From positions 1 through 7,085 of the forward strand of contig CABUYS010000075.1 of assembly GCA_902495835.1 (NCBI GenBank): DNA of 7,085 nt, read 5' to 3'. Below, in pieces: positions 5,102-7,085 of the stretch. The notes beneath the pieces were generated by a model that searched no databases, was not told where the DNA came from, and was given only the letters and a program-made list of their open reading frames with translations. Source of the DNA: an uncultured Oscillospiraceae bacterium. Its GTDB lineage: Bacteria > Bacillota > Clostridia > Oscillospirales > Acutalibacteraceae. Position 1 is the first letter of the stretch. Each line of letters begins with the position of its first letter. The position numbers were made by a program, and so were the translations under genes.

Positions 5102-6589
5102 ATGAGTAATAAAAATTTCAAAAACAGTTATGAACAGTACCTTAGTAAAAAATACAACTTATCCGACAGCTGCGAAATACTCGTAAAACAAGGCCACATC
5201 GCTAAAGAAAATGAAACTCTTCAAATTATGAATTTAACTCAACGCGGGAAATTGCTACAAGCGCAGTTCAGAACTTACAAATTAATATATGATGAAATTA
5301 AAGATGAAATTTTAAAAACATATAGCATTATCGACCGGGCAAAAGAAGACGTGGAAATTTTAAAAATTCAAAATAATTCTTATTCGATAAATAAAGATGT
5401 ACTTGAAATTGAAATAGAATCAATAGCAGAATCCATGGTCGATGAATTGGATAAATCTATACGAAAAATCACTCAAAAAACATACGAAAAGACTCGCGAA
5501 ACTCTCGCCAAAGAATGGCCTGAAATATTAGGAACGAGCCCTAAAGCACAAGGCGACGATTTGATGGAAAGTGAATTATATGATAAAATAGATTCGTGGA
5601 TTAAAAACTTTAGAATATGGCTTTTTGAAAATATAAATTTTGCATTTTATGATACATACTTAGAAGAGAAAAGCTTCATACAAAAGAATATATTAGATGA
5701 TTTTTTCGATGGTATAAAAGAAACCTTTGAAAAGGTCAGAGGTAAAATAGAATCCATAACGCGAAATGCTATTTTAGATGCTCGAACAGCAGCACAAAAA
5801 ATTGAATTTAAAAAACAAAGAGTAGAATCATATGAGGTTGTTTTATCAGCGAATCCAAACTCTTGTGAAAAATGCCGCGAAATGGCAGAAAAATCAAAAA
5901 ACCATCCTTTTAACCTAGCCGACCTAAAAGCAGGTGAAACTGGCCCACCCTTTCATCCTAATTGCGGATGTACAATGATTCCTAAAGTTTACGAAAAAAG
6001 AAACGGAAGTAGATGGGAACAGATTGTTATAGCTTTTAATGTTGCTTTTGAACTCTTGGCTCATATTAGTCCTACAGAAAAATTGATTCCATCACTTTAT
6101 AATTTTATAAAACCTGCAATTTGGGCAGCAGGAAATTTTTATCTGGGGAAAATGAGAAAATTACCGCTTGCTCAAGAAATGTTTCGCCTGGGAATGTACG
6201 GTGAAGGAAAAGGTCTATCAAATAGAGCAAAAGAATTATTAATTCAACGTTTAAAAGAATCTAACATATTAAAAGAAAAGATAAGAGAGTATACTAAAAA
6301 CGGTGAAGATTTTAATTCAGGTAAAACTTGGGCTCACTTTACACCTAAAGAACAAGATCTTCATTATTCTGTGCAGAGGGTGGATCTCTGGCTTGAAGGG
6401 GAAAAATTAGATGAAGGAAAATGGAAAATCAAGGTAAAATTAGAGGATGATTATGATTTTACAGAATTTCGTAATAGTTTAGCATTCACAGATTTAGCAA
6501 ATAATTTAGGTGAAGCTATGCAACGAAACGGCATGATGACAAAGTTTAAGACTGAAGTTGAATTTACACATATTTTTGAAGGAGTATAA
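5102..6589 (+). CDS. MuF-domain polymorphic toxin, unassigned C-terminal toxin domain
   Basis: The 495-aa product is built like the phage-derived MuF toxins described in Firmicutes. Residues 1-215 are mostly helical and charged, without signal peptide. Residues 218-295 are the Mu gpF-like minor head domain: RNAILDART around R228, then C255-x-x-C258 and the closing P-F-H-P-N-C288-G-C290, which probably bind a metal ion. Residues 305-350 are unusually hydrophobic for a soluble head protein and may help membrane passage. Residues 355-400 form a helical linker. The last 90 residues (about 405-495) form a separate module with W410, H421-Y422, W430, W441, D449-D-Y-D-F453, R457, N467-N-L-G470 and Q474. 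I cannot name this module. Its D-x-Y-D recalls the active site of colicin M, a lipid II hydrolase, but the His-Arg that should follow is N458-S459 here. The next gene abuts it and probably encodes immunity. No portal, terminase or capsid gene is visible, so delivery by a phage head is not supported locally. The MuF assignment is firm; the toxin role rests on architecture and context. Confidence 0.8.
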   Translation: MSNKNFKNSYEQYLSKKYNLSDSCEILVKQGHIAKENETLQIMNLTQRGKLLQAQFRTYKLIYDEIKDEILKTYSIIDRAKEDVEILKIQNNSYSINKDVLEIEIESIAESMVDELDKSIRKITQKTYEKTRETLAKEWPEILGTSPKAQGDDLMESELYDKIDSWIKNFRIWLFENINFAFYDTYLEEKSFIQKNILDDFFDGIKETFEKVRGKIESITRNAILDARTAAQKIEFKKQRVESYEVVLSANPNSCEKCREMAEKSKNHPFNLADLKAGETGPPFHPNCGCTMIPKVYEKRNGSRWEQIVIAFNVAFELLAHISPTEKLIPSLYNFIKPAIWAAGNFYLGKMRKLPLAQEMFRLGMYGEGKGLSNRAKELLIQRLKESNILKEKIREYTKNGEDFNSGKTWAHFTPKEQDLHYSVQRVDLWLEGEKLDEGKWKIKVKLEDDYDFTEFRNSLAFTDLANNLGEAMQRNGMMTKFKTEVEFTHIFEGV

Positions 6590-7085
6590 ATGAAAAATTT
6601 TAAGAAAAACATTATTAAAATTTTAGGCATAATTTTACTTATTATAGGAGGTGCATATATTATGGTACTACCAGATTTTTTCCCTACTATTTTGACAAAA
6701 ATAGTTGACGCTATACACACTGATCCTATATACGATGAAGACGGAAAAATAATATATCAGGATGGGAGAAAAACAATAAAATCATTTGGTAAAAGGAAAC
6801 AATTTGCTGTAGAAAAAGGATTTTGGATTGAAGATGACGGGAAAGAAACTCGTACATGGGAGTTATTTGACATAGATAAAAATAATTGCATTGATGAAAT
6901 AAGATATTTTACCCGTTCTTCTTCATCTCCTTGCGTTTACTCATTGGGCAAAAAAGGTTACACGAAACTAAATTACGAAACAGGAAAAATTATTCAAAGC
7001 AGAAATATTAATGATTTTCAAGGTGACGATAAAACTGTTTTTGAAAAACTTGAAGTGACAAAATCAAAAGCAGAAAATGACCAAG
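6590..7085 (+). CDS. Membrane-anchored protein, candidate immunity protein (3' end outside window)
   Basis: The ATG follows the MuF stop directly (TAAATG, no gap), and its ribosome site AAGGAG (6579-6584, 5 nt before the ATG) lies in the toxin's last codons, so translation of the two is coupled. The 165 residues visible begin with a short basic segment (MKNFKKN) and one strongly hydrophobic helix (about 8-27). There is no lipobox cysteine or obvious cleavage site, so a membrane anchor with the remainder outside the cytoplasm is likely. The outer part is hydrophilic and probably beta-rich (DEDGKIIYQDG at 49-59, FWIEDDGKE at 78-86), with two cysteines at 100 and 115 that could form a disulfide. 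I do not recognise the family. Position right after a toxin gene and small size favour immunity. If so, the toxin should act in the cell envelope, as for colicin M, whose immunity protein Cmi has the same topology. An alternative is an unrelated membrane protein in the same cargo operon. Confidence 0.7.
   Translation, partial: MKNFKKNIIKILGIILLIIGGAYIMVLPDFFPTILTKIVDAIHTDPIYDEDGKIIYQDGRKTIKSFGKRKQFAVEKGFWIEDDGKETRTWELFDIDKNNCIDEIRYFTRSSSSPCVYSLGKKGYTKLNYETGKIIQSRNINDFQGDDKTVFEKLEVTKSKAENDQ

Noticed and set aside
5102..5700. N-terminal part of the MuF protein as an LXG or WXG100-type type VII secretion domain
   Set aside because: No LXG or WXG motif in the expected positions and no small partner genes upstream. 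The region leads directly into a MuF core.

Overview
The window comes from a strongly AT-rich bacterium using the standard code (TGG for Trp, no in-frame TGA). AAGGAG-type ribosome sites, a comEC-holA pair and a ComEC N-terminus beginning MKRPLA all point to a low-GC Firmicute, most likely a clostridial or Oscillospiraceae-like anaerobe. That placement is inference. Every confident gene is on the plus strand.

Left part (1-3433) is housekeeping. A possible tail of an upstream gene stops at 43. A strong hairpin (59-91) follows, with a good sigma70-type promoter threaded through it. Next comes comEC, the DNA-uptake channel, whose C-terminal metallo-beta-lactamase-like domain appears to have lost its metal-binding motif. 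holA, the DNA polymerase III delta subunit, begins 2 nt after the comEC stop, with its ribosome site inside the last comEC codons, so the two are probably co-transcribed and translationally coupled.

Middle (3434-3853) is a 420-bp gap. It holds a short GC-richer patch that can fold into competing hairpins and ends in a long T tract (probable holA terminator). It ends in an elaborate promoter with four TGCAAAT/ATTTGCA sites in mirrored orientation around TTGAAA-N17-TATAAT.

Right part (3854-7085) looks accessory. The first gene is a class II Fic protein: N-terminal inhibitory SxxxEG helix, complete HPFLDGNGRLGR motif and C-terminal winged helix. It is closed off by a good terminator. Next is a 495-aa MuF-domain protein of the polymorphic-toxin type, with an N-terminal helical part, a MuF core (CxxC...HPNCGC), a hydrophobic linker, and a roughly 90-residue C-terminal domain carrying a DDYDF motif that I cannot assign to a named toxin family. 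With no gap, and with its ribosome site inside the toxin's 3' end, follows a gene for a protein with one N-terminal membrane helix and an outward-predicted domain, cut by the window edge. It is the natural candidate immunity protein.

The most interesting reading is a stand-alone MuF toxin/immunity pair next to a self-regulating Fic gene, with no phage head or packaging gene in view. A membrane-anchored immunity protein would suggest a toxin acting on the outer face of the membrane or on the cell wall. The DxYD motif and this arrangement loosely recall colicin M and its immunity protein Cmi, but the His-Arg of colicin M is not seen, so this remains a hypothesis.
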